From positions 27,357-43,121 of the forward strand of contig JAPCJR010000018.1 in assembly GCA_027886865.1 (NCBI GenBank): a stretch of DNA of 15,765 bases. Reading direction: 5' to 3'. The position numbers and the translations under genes are program-made. Origin of the DNA: Nitrososphaerota archaeon. GTDB lineage: Archaea > Thermoproteota > Nitrososphaeria > Nitrososphaerales > UBA183. Shown piece after piece: positions 1-7,711 of the stretch. A model generated the notes under the pieces. That model worked only from the letters and a program-made list of their open reading frames with translations. It was not told the DNA's origin and ran no database searches. How positions within the stretch are numbered: the first letter of the stretch is position 1; each line of letters begins with the position of its first letter.

Positions 1-60
1 CTACTGGCTCTACTACTGGCTCTACTACTGGCTCTACTACTGGTTCTACTACTGGTTCCT
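1..60. repeat. 12-bp tandem repeat encoding EPVV
   Basis: Five consecutive 12-base units (plus-strand form ctactggctcta, with c/t variation in the fourth and fifth units). On the minus strand they are read as Glu-Pro-Val-Val, in frame with the surface-protein gene. The array begins at the window edge and probably continues beyond it. The substitutions fall mostly in the Glu codon third position (gag/gaa), so the peptide repeat is kept. Confidence 0.9.
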
Positions 61-3000
61 GCTTCGCCTGCAATGCCGGCGATACTTTCGACTCCTGCTT
101 CGGCTCTTCCTCCAGCCTGGCTCGTCCGGATGCGCGCCTCCTGCTCATGTAGAATAATCCGCTCAAGACCAAGATGATTGCCGCCAGTATCAGAGCCAGC
201 AGCGGAACGCTGAGCGGCACCTTTACCTGGGACTGAGACTGTGTCGAAGCGTCCCCCGCAAAGGAGCTCGACACTCCCAGGTTCGATATCGCGGCCTGGA
301 ATGTCCCAAGCGGAATGAGGTCAAGTTTGATCGTCCCGCCAGACCCTGATTGCTCGTGCACTGTCGTCCCGTTGGCAAAGGTGAACTTTCCGTTAGCACC
401 CGTCACCGGGAGTCCGAAAAGGTCGACGACCCTGATGCTCGTGCTGTATACGCGGGTTGCAACATCGTTTATCATGGGCCTGTCGACCGTGTAAACGGGA
501 ACGGACGTCGGCTTCACATCGACTCCATTCCAGAGCACTTCGGTTATGGTAAAGGTCGACCCGCTATCGAGCCATTCGCTGTCGTTGGTGACAGAGATGG
601 TGCCCAGGCCCTGCACGGTCAACTCCAAGCCTGACGGGGATATTCTGTTGGCTCCGGTGCTGTCGGTGAAGACGAAAGACACGAAGTACTGGGTGACGGA
701 GTTGAACTGGAGCGTCTGTGGCTTCGACATGACCAAGGTCGGAGTTGTGAAGGCCCCAGCCTGGGCCCTTCGGATCGAGATCGTCGCCCCGTCGAGTCCA
801 TATGATGTCAGGGTCTGTCTCGATTGCCCTACTGTCATGTTCCACACGTATGAGCTTGATATGGTTAGGCTGGTGCCGTTGTCGTACCAACCATCACCGG
901 TCGGGCTCGGCACGGAGATCGATACCCCGTTTCCCCCCGAAACCGTGAGCAGGTACTGGGTCGTAATCGTCGCCGCGATTGATTCGGGGGCGCCAAGAGA
1001 CGCGATATCCAGCACGTCGACAGATCCGGTCATCTCGACCGCGACCGTTGCCGCCCCGTTGATCGAATAGTCCACCAAGCGGTACCTCGCGCCCGGTCCT
1101 TGCGAGCCCGTCCCGTTCAGGATCACGCTCACTCCCGAACCTGAGTCATACCAGTAGTCATCTCCGCTGACGGTGGGAGGAGATATCGACCTGACCGCTG
1201 TCGTTGCCCCCGGACTCAGAGTGACCTCGTACTGGGTCACTGAAGAGAAGTCGACAGTGTGGGGTGCTGACATGGTAATTTGACCCGTCACTGCTCCGCC
1301 CGCCGCAGGCACCGCCGTCGCGGGTCCACCGTCAATTTCCCAAGAGATGACGCGCTGTCCGATTCCAGCACTCCTTCCATAGAAGCTCGCCGAAGTGACC
1401 CGCAGAGAAGTCCCAGAATCATACCAGCCGGTATCTCCCGCGATAGGCGGGGGGACCGTGAAAGTTATACCGCTTCCTCCGTTCACCGTTATCATGTACT
1501 GGACCGCGTCGGACGCGGTCAGCGTCTGCGGCGACTTGAGGTCCGCCCGGGCCTGGACGACAACTAGACCGTTGGAGGCTACGGTAATCGGCGAACTACC
1601 GTCGAGGGAGTACGACACGAGCCTGATGCCCGAGCCAGAAGCTCTTCCCCAGACTCCGTTTAGCGTGAGGTTGAACGAAGTTCCGGTGTCATACCAGTAG
1701 TTGTCTCCGCTAATCGTCGGCTTGGTCATCGAGCTGAGAGCGGCGAGAGAAGTGCTGTCAAGAGTAACCTGAACCTGCGTCGACGAGGATACCGCTATGG
1801 CCTGAGGCGATCCTAAGTCCGTCAGGCTCAGCACCTGGACCGGTGCTCTAGTCAAGGCCGGGACCACCGGGCCTCCGTTTATCGAGTATCCCGTCATCCG
1901 GTACCCCGACCCGTCGTTCCTCGAGTAGGTGCCGTTCAAGACAAGGCTGACCGAGGTCCCGGTATCGTACCAGTAGTCGTCTCCCGCAACCGTGGGGGAC
2001 GTCATGCTGAAAATCGAGAAGTTGCCGGTGAGGGCCACTTGGTACTGGGCCACCGTCGTCGTATGAATCGCGTGTGGGGCCGACATCGTTACTGATGTGC
2101 TGAACGACCCTGAAGTCAGGAGTGGATTTGGAGAATTCGCGTCCAGCCACCAGCTCGATACCCTCTCGCCCGCACCTCCGGACCGCCCATAGGCGGCATG
2201 GCCCACATATTGGACCAAGGTTCCGGAGTCATACCAGTATGCGTCACCGGTGATAGGCGGGGGCGGGATGCTGGACAGGGCGCCACTCGCGCCACTATCG
2301 AGCGTCAACAGGTACTGGGCCGTCGTCACGGTCGTGACCGCCTCAGGACCGGTAATCGCGGGAAGGCTGAGCACGGTCACCGTTCCGGTCGTCGCCACCT
2401 GCGTGCTCGGGGCGGCGTTCAAAGCGAATGACTTGAGCCTGAATCCATCCCCAGCGGTTCTTCCCCAGACGCCGTTCAGCACCAGGTTGACCGCGGTTCC
2501 CGAGTCATACCAATAGTTGTCGTTGACCAAAGTCGGGGTGGTTATGGACACGAATGCGGCTGTGGCTCCGGAGTCAAGAGTGACCTGGTATTGGGCGACC
2601 TCCGTGAAGGTGACGGTTTGCGGGGCGGACATGACGACCGGAACCAGGACGTCGGAGAAGACCCCGGGAATCATGTTCGCGCCTCCGTCTACGTTGTACG
2701 AGGCGATCCTGAACCCGGCACCGCTAGCTCTGCCGAAGACCCCCAGAGAACTCGCTGTGCCGACGCTCCCTGCGTTGAACCAACCCTGTCCGTCAGCACC
2801 CCCGCTCCCTCCGGTCACGGTCAGATAGTAGCGTTGGGTGAAGGCAACCGACACTCCAAGGTTCCCCGAGATGACGCCCGTGGAACCGGAACGCGGGGTC
2901 GGATGGTAGGTACAAAGTGTCTGACAGGCGGCGGTGGTGGAGTTCTGGACGGAGTAGGTGTACGACGCTCCGCTCGTCGTCGGGAACGTGATCGTATTAG

Positions 3001-3178
3001 TGACGGAAGAGACTGTGCTAACACCGAGAGTGACGCTCCATGACGTCCCCGCTGGGAGGCCGCTCTCAGTGAAGGTGACCGTGAACGAGGCCGCTGACAC
3101 CGGAGATGTAAAGACGATGAGGGCGACCAGAACCGCGGTCGTGGCTAGGACTGCGTGACTCAATCGAGGCAGACGCAC
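1..3178 (-). CDS. Giant repetitive surface protein with cytoplasmic EPVV tail (3' end outside window)
   Basis: At least 1059 residues, open to the left edge. A signal peptide (about residues 1-32, hydrophobic core, cut after SPVSA) is followed by a module containing FTESGLPAGTSWSVTL, of a type common in archaeal secreted proteins. Then come eight ~90-residue repeats, each with a variant of NYWYDSGT, resembling InlB-like 'bacterial repeat' domains. An Ig or carboxypeptidase-regulatory-like domain lies near residues 905-975. One membrane helix spans about 988-1011, followed by RRR and a charged tail of repeated EPVV. This implies an exported stalk with its C-terminus in the cytoplasm. It lacks the VPQFP motif of its neighbours. 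The start is uncertain: GTG at 3178 is used, but TTG at 3190 is in frame and also lies downstream of the TATA box. The role (adhesion or surface layer) is inferred from architecture only. Confidence 0.8.
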   Translation of the reverse strand, partial: MRLPRLSHAVLATTAVLVALIVFTSPVSAASFTVTFTESGLPAGTSWSVTLGVSTVSSVTNTITFPTTSGASYTYSVQNSTTAACQTLCTYHPTPRSGSTGVISGNLGVSVAFTQRYYLTVTGGSGGADGQGWFNAGSVGTASSLGVFGRASGAGFRIASYNVDGGANMIPGVFSDVLVPVVMSAPQTVTFTEVAQYQVTLDSGATAAFVSITTPTLVNDNYWYDSGTAVNLVLNGVWGRTAGDGFRLKSFALNAAPSTQVATTGTVTVLSLPAITGPEAVTTVTTAQYLLTLDSGASGALSSIPPPPITGDAYWYDSGTLVQYVGHAAYGRSGGAGERVSSWWLDANSPNPLLTSGSFSTSVTMSAPHAIHTTTVAQYQVALTGNFSIFSMTSPTVAGDDYWYDTGTSVSLVLNGTYSRNDGSGYRMTGYSINGGPVVPALTRAPVQVLSLTDLGSPQAIAVSSSTQVQVTLDSTSLAALSSMTKPTISGDNYWYDTGTSFNLTLNGVWGRASGSGIRLVSYSLDGSSPITVASNGLVVVQARADLKSPQTLTASDAVQYMITVNGGSGITFTVPPPIAGDTGWYDSGTSLRVTSASFYGRSAGIGQRVISWEIDGGPATAVPAAGGAVTGQITMSAPHTVDFSSVTQYEVTLSPGATTAVRSISPPTVSGDDYWYDSGSGVSVILNGTGSQGPGARYRLVDYSINGAATVAVEMTGSVDVLDIASLGAPESIAATITTQYLLTVSGGNGVSISVPSPTGDGWYDNGTSLTISSSYVWNMTVGQSRQTLTSYGLDGATISIRRAQAGAFTTPTLVMSKPQTLQFNSVTQYFVSFVFTDSTGANRISPSGLELTVQGLGTISVTNDSEWLDSGSTFTITEVLWNGVDVKPTSVPVYTVDRPMINDVATRVYSTSIRVVDLFGLPVTGANGKFTFANGTTVHEQSGSGGTIKLDLIPLGTFQAAISNLGVSSSFAGDASTQSQSQVKVPLSVPLLALILAAIILVLSGLFYMSRRRASGRARLEEEPKQESKVSPALQAKQEPVVEPVVEPVVEPVVEPV

Positions 3179-3220
3179 AGATAAGGCCAATGGGGGGTCA
3201 ATTCCCCTTCAGGGTCACCG

Positions 3221-3229
3221 ACTATATAG
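3221..3229 (-). promoter_or_regulatory. TATA box of the giant surface-protein gene
   Basis: Minus strand reads CTATATAGT. An archaeal TATA box places transcription start about 26 bases downstream, near 3199. That leaves a leader of about 9 bases to TTG 3190 or 21 bases to GTG 3178. No clear Shine-Dalgarno sequence precedes either start. Confidence 0.65.
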
Positions 3230-3336
3230 TGTAGAGCTATTTTGGAAAAACGCATTTTGCAGGTCATTTGAAGAGAACAGAACCTATCTCATCTTCTCAT
3301 TCGACCCCAGAGAGAGCTGATTGATGGCTGCAGTTC

Positions 3337-5925
3337 CTATCGTTGCGTCGCGATCTGCCGAGAGGGGCGCTTCCCGAGTCTCTTGCTGATGAGCATGAGC
3401 GTCGGAAGAAGCAGGGCGACGAGAATTAGAGCCCCGAGACCTCCAACCGCCGGGAACTGGGGCACGCCGGGAGGCGCCGAGGATGTTGAAGACGACGTGG
3501 TGATGCTGGTAGAAGACGTCGAGGATGTTGACGAGGATGATGAAGAGGAGGAGGTACTACTGGACGTGGTGGCGGACGAGGACACTGTGACTAGAGGCGA
3601 TGCGTCGGACGTCTGCGTCTCCGGCGTGGTGGCGCCGTCGGTCACCTGAAGCTCGAAACTGTAGGTGTCCCCGATCGTCAACGTGTTGGCGGCGATGTCG
3701 CACGTCACCATGTCTCGTGCGATGGCGCCCACCCCCGAGTTGGCCGCGCATTGCGTCGCCGGCGCGTAGGGGCCTCCATTGACGCTCACCAGCCACTGCC
3801 ACGCGTACGTCGGGGTCCCATCGGGTATGGTCCCGGAGACGATCAGCTCCTGCCCGACGCCGAGCATCGTGGCGCTGACGGTCGGAGTTGAAGGAACCGC
3901 GAGGGGAGAGAAGACCGTGACGGTGGAGGAGGGTTGAGGAGTGGTCGTCTGCGGCACCGGCGGGAGGGAGCTGTCGGTCACGTTGAGCTCGAAGCTGTAA
4001 GTGTCGCCGGCGGTCAAAGTGTCAGCCGAGACCGAGCAGGTCTCGACGTCCTCCGATGCTGCGCCCGTGCCCGAGTTGGCGGTGCATTGGGACGCCGGAA
4101 CGTAGGTGCCGCCGTTCACGCTCACAAGCCACTGCCAGGCGTAGGGCGGGTTCCCCGCGAAGGTGATGGGCGGGCTAGTGACGGTAAGAGCCTGGTCGGA
4201 GTCCAGCGCTGAGGTCAGTCCGGAACTACCCAGGTGGTAGGTATCGCCCACGTACACCGCGGCCGTCGCGACATAACCTCGGTCCGCTGCGCCGAGATTG
4301 TACGTGACGGAGCAGCTGGTCCAGAGAGTGTTCGGAGCGGACCCGCCGATAGGGGCCAGCGTGCACCCGTCGAAGACGCCAAGGATGCCGGTGTCGAAGG
4401 TGGAACCCGCCGCAGCGGTGAAGGCTCCGGTTCCGGAGGTGAGGAAGTATGCGTCGCCGGTGGGAGTCGTCTCGGCGTACGTACTAAGGTCCTGCACCCA
4501 CGCTGTGCACGTCTCGGTTCCAGCGCTCGGAGGCGTGCAGGTCACCGTCGTCGCGGTCGGACGGTAGGAGACATCTATCGACGTCGCCGATATGCTCCCG
4601 GAGTGGCCCGAATCGCCGCCATATTGAGCGATGATGTACTGCGTCCCGGCGCTTCCGGCGTTCGGAGTGTACCACAGCCCGATGCTGGTGCAGCTAGCGG
4701 TAGGTTGCCCCTCCCCGTTCATGCTGTCGTCGCCCAGCGTGCATGTCGTCGCCGGGATGGTACCCGCCTCGTCGGAGCTCAGCACCCCGCTGCCGCTCGG
4801 GTAGACCGAGAAGGTGACGGACCCGGTCGGATCAGAGGCCCCGTGACTGGCCGTGTCTGTGATTATCACCGTGCAGAACTCAGGAGCACCGTAGTAGGTA
4901 GTAGCCGGGAAGCACGAGACGGAAGTGGTGGTGGGGTTCATCGAGACGACCTGGAAGGTCGCCACGAGGGTTCCTGGGGCGTTCACCGTGATTGTGGTTG
5001 AGGCGGATGAGGGGTCGCTGACCGCTATGCAGGACGACCCTGACACGCACTGGACGACCCACCCGCCGAAGGAGTATCCGGGGTTGGTGCTCGCCGAGAT
5101 AGAGATTCCCGCCGCGCCGGCGTCGTACCAGGTCCCGGAGGAGGGACTGGTGGTTCCGCCAGCGGCCGGGCTGGCCTCGAACGCGACCAGGTACTGGGTC
5201 TCGTAGGTTCCTGTCACCGTCGTATCAGCGCTTATCGCAAAACCGGAGGCCGGCGAAGGCGTCGCCGTCAGGACGAACTGTTCCCCGTCGTTCGAGCTGG
5301 GGACCGGGGAAGCGAAGGCGTAGTTTATCGGCGTGCCCGCGGCGATCCCCGTCTCAGTCGTGGGCAGCTGGCCATAGCTAACGGGAGAGAACTCGCCTCC
5401 CGTAAAGCTGAGTATCGTGCCCTGGGCGCTTGCGTCGAGGCCGGACTGTGCGAAGTCGAGACTGTACAAAGATATGCTGGTTGCGATCGTGAAGGTGGTC
5501 GATGCTGACTGGGAGAACCCGCCGTTGACGGTCGCTGAGACGGTGTACGGCCCGGGACCGAGGTCCGGCACGGTGAAGGTGCAGCTGAACGAACCGTAGT
5601 TGGGAACAGTCGTCTGCGAGGTACAATCCTGACCCGACGGAGTGACGCCATTGAAGGTGAAGGCGGTGACCGGGGCGCTCCCAGAGAAGGCGAACCCGGT
5701 TACTGTCACGGTCCCCCCTTCGGGGCCCTGAGCAGGAGAGACATGTATGACCGGACCTTCGGAGGGAGACCCGCCCCCACCACCTCCCACAACCGCATGG
5801 ACCGCCGCGGGCGAGACCAGAAGCGCCAGAGAGGATGATAACAGCAACAGGCTGAGCGCGAAAATGGCAAGCGGGGAAACGGCCTGCGTTCTGCCGGACT
5901 CTCGGGATGAGCGCGCGATACGCAA
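3337..5925 (-). CDS. Secreted multi-domain Ig-like surface protein with VPQFP C-terminal anchor
   Basis: 862 residues. The signal peptide spans about 1-45, followed by a Gly-rich stretch. Next are an IPT/TIG-like domain (about 52-150, SPAQGPEGGTVTVTG), an InlB-like repeat (about 240-325) and two Cys-containing Ig-like domains of the Big_3_5 type (about 330-580). Two closely similar ~112-residue domains follow (about 590-700 and 703-800), both containing AWQWLVSVNGG and TYSFEL. A Ser/Thr-rich linker (about 782-820), VPQFP (821-825), a membrane helix (about 826-846) and a basic tail end the protein. This resembles archaeosortase-type or simple membrane-anchor signals; the linker is a likely O-glycosylated stalk. 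The start is TTG at 5925, chosen because it lies about 28 bases from a TATA box and directly precedes the signal peptide. Function is unknown; a surface or adhesive role is inferred. Confidence 0.88.
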   Translation of the reverse strand: MRIARSSRESGRTQAVSPLAIFALSLLLLSSSLALLVSPAAVHAVVGGGGGGSPSEGPVIHVSPAQGPEGGTVTVTGFAFSGSAPVTAFTFNGVTPSGQDCTSQTTVPNYGSFSCTFTVPDLGPGPYTVSATVNGGFSQSASTTFTIATSISLYSLDFAQSGLDASAQGTILSFTGGEFSPVSYGQLPTTETGIAAGTPINYAFASPVPSSNDGEQFVLTATPSPASGFAISADTTVTGTYETQYLVAFEASPAAGGTTSPSSGTWYDAGAAGISISASTNPGYSFGGWVVQCVSGSSCIAVSDPSSASTTITVNAPGTLVATFQVVSMNPTTTSVSCFPATTYYGAPEFCTVIITDTASHGASDPTGSVTFSVYPSGSGVLSSDEAGTIPATTCTLGDDSMNGEGQPTASCTSIGLWYTPNAGSAGTQYIIAQYGGDSGHSGSISATSIDVSYRPTATTVTCTPPSAGTETCTAWVQDLSTYAETTPTGDAYFLTSGTGAFTAAAGSTFDTGILGVFDGCTLAPIGGSAPNTLWTSCSVTYNLGAADRGYVATAAVYVGDTYHLGSSGLTSALDSDQALTVTSPPITFAGNPPYAWQWLVSVNGGTYVPASQCTANSGTGAASEDVETCSVSADTLTAGDTYSFELNVTDSSLPPVPQTTTPQPSSTVTVFSPLAVPSTPTVSATMLGVGQELIVSGTIPDGTPTYAWQWLVSVNGGPYAPATQCAANSGVGAIARDMVTCDIAANTLTIGDTYSFELQVTDGATTPETQTSDASPLVTVSSSATTSSSTSSSSSSSSTSSTSSTSITTSSSTSSAPPGVPQFPAVGGLGALILVALLLPTLMLISKRLGKRPSRQIATQR
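3635..4146. repeat. Internal 336-bp domain duplication
   Basis: The stretches at about 3640-3807 and 3976-4146 are strongly similar, offset by 336 bases (112 codons). Both encode the AWQWLVSVNGG ... C ... TYSFEL module, with two conserved cysteines per copy that could form a disulfide. Confidence 0.75.
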
Positions 5926-5949
5926 GCCGCACGAGAGCTTGCCCGTCCA

Positions 5950-5957
5950 TTATTTAA
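5950..5957 (-). promoter_or_regulatory. TATA box of the Ig-like surface-protein gene
   Basis: Minus strand reads TTAAATAA, centred about 28 bases before TTG 5925. This predicts a nearly leaderless mRNA and supports the TTG start. Confidence 0.6.
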
Positions 5958-6009
5958 CGGAAGTGAAGCCCAGACCAATCTCGATGGAGCAGAGAATCAC
6001 GCGGGCGCC

Positions 6010-6690
6010 TCACGATGATTCATTTGCTCGTTCTGTAGGAGGAGTGCTGCGGGCGGCCTCGTACGGACGAACTGCCCTTCCCACCCAATACAAGGCGAGC
6101 GGCAAGTACCAGATGTAGAGTCGGAGGGGGCTCCCGAACAGCGTCCACTGCCAGAACTCCGGCAGTATCGAGACGAGCATCAGGAGAGCCGCAATTATGA
6201 TCATGTTCCTCCCCGTACGGAAGTTGACAGCGATCTCGGGCGCCACCAGCCTCTTTTCCTCCATGCTAATCACGTGGCCGAACAGGGCCAGGATCGCGAT
6301 GACCCCGGTCAGGTCCAGAGCAAAGAGCGTCGAGGAGTAGTCCCGAAGCGCGGAAGCCTGCGCCGGGCTTAGCGCGTTGTTGACGAGTTCGACGCTGTTC
6401 AACAGGTAGGGGACGAGCGCGACCAGCAGGAGCAGTGCAACGTTGAGGAACGTCGTCATCCGCGATTCGAGGGGAAGCACCGACATCTGGGTCGTGTAGA
6501 TCATCCAGAACGTGATGAGGATCAGGAAGGTGAAGATGAAAGCGAGAATGTGGCCGTTGATCTCGCCCGAGCTGAGCGGCGAGTTCGCGATAAGGGCTAT
6601 GGACCCTATAGACAGTGAGAGGCCAAAGATCAGGTCCGCGAGCGACTCCATCCTCGGACGCGGCCTCGCCGGGCCCGGCTGTCCCTGCAT
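6010..6690 (-). CDS. TMEM175-like (DUF1211) six-helix membrane protein, possible potassium channel
   Basis: 226 residues with six predicted membrane helices (roughly 18-37, 46-70, 80-102, 122-145, 166-186 and 192-210), the layout of prokaryotic TMEM175 subunits. These form tetrameric potassium-permeable channels with the pore lined by helix 1. The N-terminus RMESLADLIFGLSLSIG aligns with the family signature RxxxFSDxxFxxxxT, and helix 2 keeps the Phe-Trp pair seen in relatives. The signature is altered: FSD is LAD and the conserved Thr/Ser region differs, so selectivity may differ or the protein may be a divergent relative. ATG 6690 is kept because the signature Arg (residue 13) lies before the next Met. 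A TATA-like sequence (AACAAATACC, 6713-6722) centred about 27 bases upstream fits a leaderless start. Family assignment is moderately sure; channel activity is inferred. Confidence 0.7.
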   Translation of the reverse strand: MQGQPGPARPRPRMESLADLIFGLSLSIGSIALIANSPLSSGEINGHILAFIFTFLILITFWMIYTTQMSVLPLESRMTTFLNVALLLLVALVPYLLNSVELVNNALSPAQASALRDYSSTLFALDLTGVIAILALFGHVISMEEKRLVAPEIAVNFRTGRNMIIIAALLMLVSILPEFWQWTLFGSPLRLYIWYLPLALYWVGRAVRPYEAARSTPPTERANESS

Positions 6691-6798
6691 TCGGACGATT
6701 TGCCGGACCCTCGGTATTTGTTCTTTTGTCAGCGTCAGGGCCGACGCCGCACGGGCCTCTGACCGGCCGTGATCGCCGCAACGCCCCGGAATGGCCGC

Positions 6799-7005
6799 TT
6801 ACGCCTTCTTCCTCAGCTGCGTGAAGTAAATGTCTGCGAAGAAGGTGGCCGCTATGGCAATCCAACCGGCGGGAAGCACGTTGGTGGCCTCGAGGCCGGT
6901 CATCGAAGGGAAGGCGGCCAAGATGAGGAGGGTGATGAGAAACCATACGATGTAGAGCATGACGTAAAGGATGATCCTGAAGGGCCAGCTCAGTATCCCA
7001 GGCAT
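6799..7005 (-). CDS. Small two-helix membrane protein, unknown function
   Basis: 68 residues. Two hydrophobic segments (about 8-32 and 43-60) are separated by a short polar loop, and the protein ends in LRKKA. The charges suggest that both termini are cytoplasmic. It lies about 108 bases upstream of the TMEM175-like gene on the same strand and could be co-transcribed, although the latter has its own TATA-like sequence. No family is recognised. Strongly hydrophobic composition and coding-like codon use support it as real. Confidence 0.6.
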   Translation of the reverse strand: MPGILSWPFRIILYVMLYIVWFLITLLILAAFPSMTGLEATNVLPAGWIAIAATFFADIYFTQLRKKA

Positions 7006-7120
7006 GGATGAGGCTTTGGCTGCGAGGTCGTGTAAGAAGGTTGCCGGAAGCCGTCTCTGCCGAGGGGTCGCCGTCGCTTAGTGAGTGAGCCTAGGTGCCT
7101 AGTTGCTGGCCCTTGAATCG

Positions 7121-7128
7121 CTAAATAG
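7121..7128 (+). promoter_or_regulatory. TATA box of the zinc-ribbon membrane-protein gene
   Basis: CTAAATAG centred at 7124-7125, 26 bases before GTG 7151. The spacing predicts a leaderless transcript and fixes the gene start at GTG rather than at upstream TTG codons, which lie before or inside the box (7103) or upstream of the predicted transcription start (7145). Confidence 0.7.
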
Positions 7129-7150
7129 CGGGAAGAACAGGATTTTGACC

Positions 7151-7552
7151 GTGTTCTGCATCTCCTGCGGGTCGGCGAACGTCGACGGCGCCGCTTATTG
7201 CAGTAAGTGTGGTGCCGCATTGGACCGGGCACCCGCCGTACCCCTCCCGGCTCCTCAGGCCTTACCGGCTACATCTGGTCTGCCACCCGGCGGCAGGAAC
7301 CCTTGGGTCGCGGCGATCCTCAACCTATTCTTCGGGGTTGGGTACCTCTATCTCGGCTACAAGAAGGTGCTCGGCCTCCCGACGATCCTGTTCGTCGTCG
7401 TAATGCTGGTCGCCGAAATCCTGCTCGGAATCTTCACGTTTGGGATACTGAGCTTCGTCACGGCGATAATCCTGGCGTACGACGGATACGTCAAAGCCAA
7501 GGGCGGCAGAGGCTACCTGAGCACCGAGCCGGGAATAGGCTACCGCCCGTAG
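7151..7552 (+). CDS. Zinc-ribbon membrane protein
   Basis: 133 residues when started at GTG 7151. An N-terminal zinc ribbon has the pattern C-x2-C-x10-C-x2-C (CISCG ... CSKCG, residues 3-20), followed by a Pro/Ala-rich linker (about 24-48). Two to three hydrophobic segments come next (about 52-70, 75-100 and 100-115), the first containing NPWVAAILNLFFGVGYLYLG. This Gly/aromatic pattern resembles small TM2-like membrane modules often joined to zinc ribbons in archaea and bacteria. The C-terminus is short and polar. The upstream reading frame to TTG 7103 is open, but the TATA box argues against it. It is transcribed away from the small membrane genes on its left. Function is unknown. Confidence 0.8.
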   Translation: MFCISCGSANVDGAAYCSKCGAALDRAPAVPLPAPQALPATSGLPPGGRNPWVAAILNLFFGVGYLYLGYKKVLGLPTILFVVVMLVAEILLGIFTFGILSFVTAIILAYDGYVKAKGGRGYLSTEPGIGYRP

Positions 7553-7589
7553 ATTTACACGTAGCTCACCGCGGCTAAGAATCGAGCGG

Positions 7590-7711
7590 TCAATTCAGAG
7601 ACGCGTACTCGATGCACTTCGCGGGCTCGAGGCAGCGCTTCGGGGGGTCGACCTTCAGGCAGGGGCTCTCGAGGGTGATTAGTCCGAGAAGCGGCTCCTC
7701 TGCGTGGTTAT
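7590..7711 (-). pseudogene. C-terminal relic of a clan AA (retropepsin-like) aspartic protease gene
   Basis: On the minus strand one frame reads AEEPLLGLITLESPCLKVDP followed by PKRCLEPAKCIEYASLN and a TGA at 7592-7590. Codon third positions are mostly G or C, as in real genes here. The pattern LLG-x3-LE-x3-L-x-VDP-x4-L-x-P matches, from memory, the C-terminal end of small archaeal and bacterial clan AA aspartic proteases (AF_0612-like). There is no ATG, GTG or TTG in this frame back to a stop near 7786, and the catalytic D-T/S-G part is missing, since the neighbouring NHL gene occupies that DNA. It therefore looks like the 3' remnant of a gene truncated by rearrangement. The exact left limit of the homology is unclear. 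Confidence 0.45.

Noticed and set aside
546..1070. 174-residue plus-strand open frame
   Set aside because: Antisense to the repeat region of the giant surface protein; its repeated YWV-type words mirror the repeat DNA on the other strand.
4234..5001. 255-residue plus-strand open frame
   Set aside because: It lies antisense inside the well-supported Ig-like surface gene, has Arg/Gly-rich GC-driven composition and shows no domain.
6266..6946. 226-residue minus-strand open frame
   Set aside because: Overlaps the TMEM175-like and two-helix genes in another frame, and is His/Arg/Pro-rich without hydrophobic segments.
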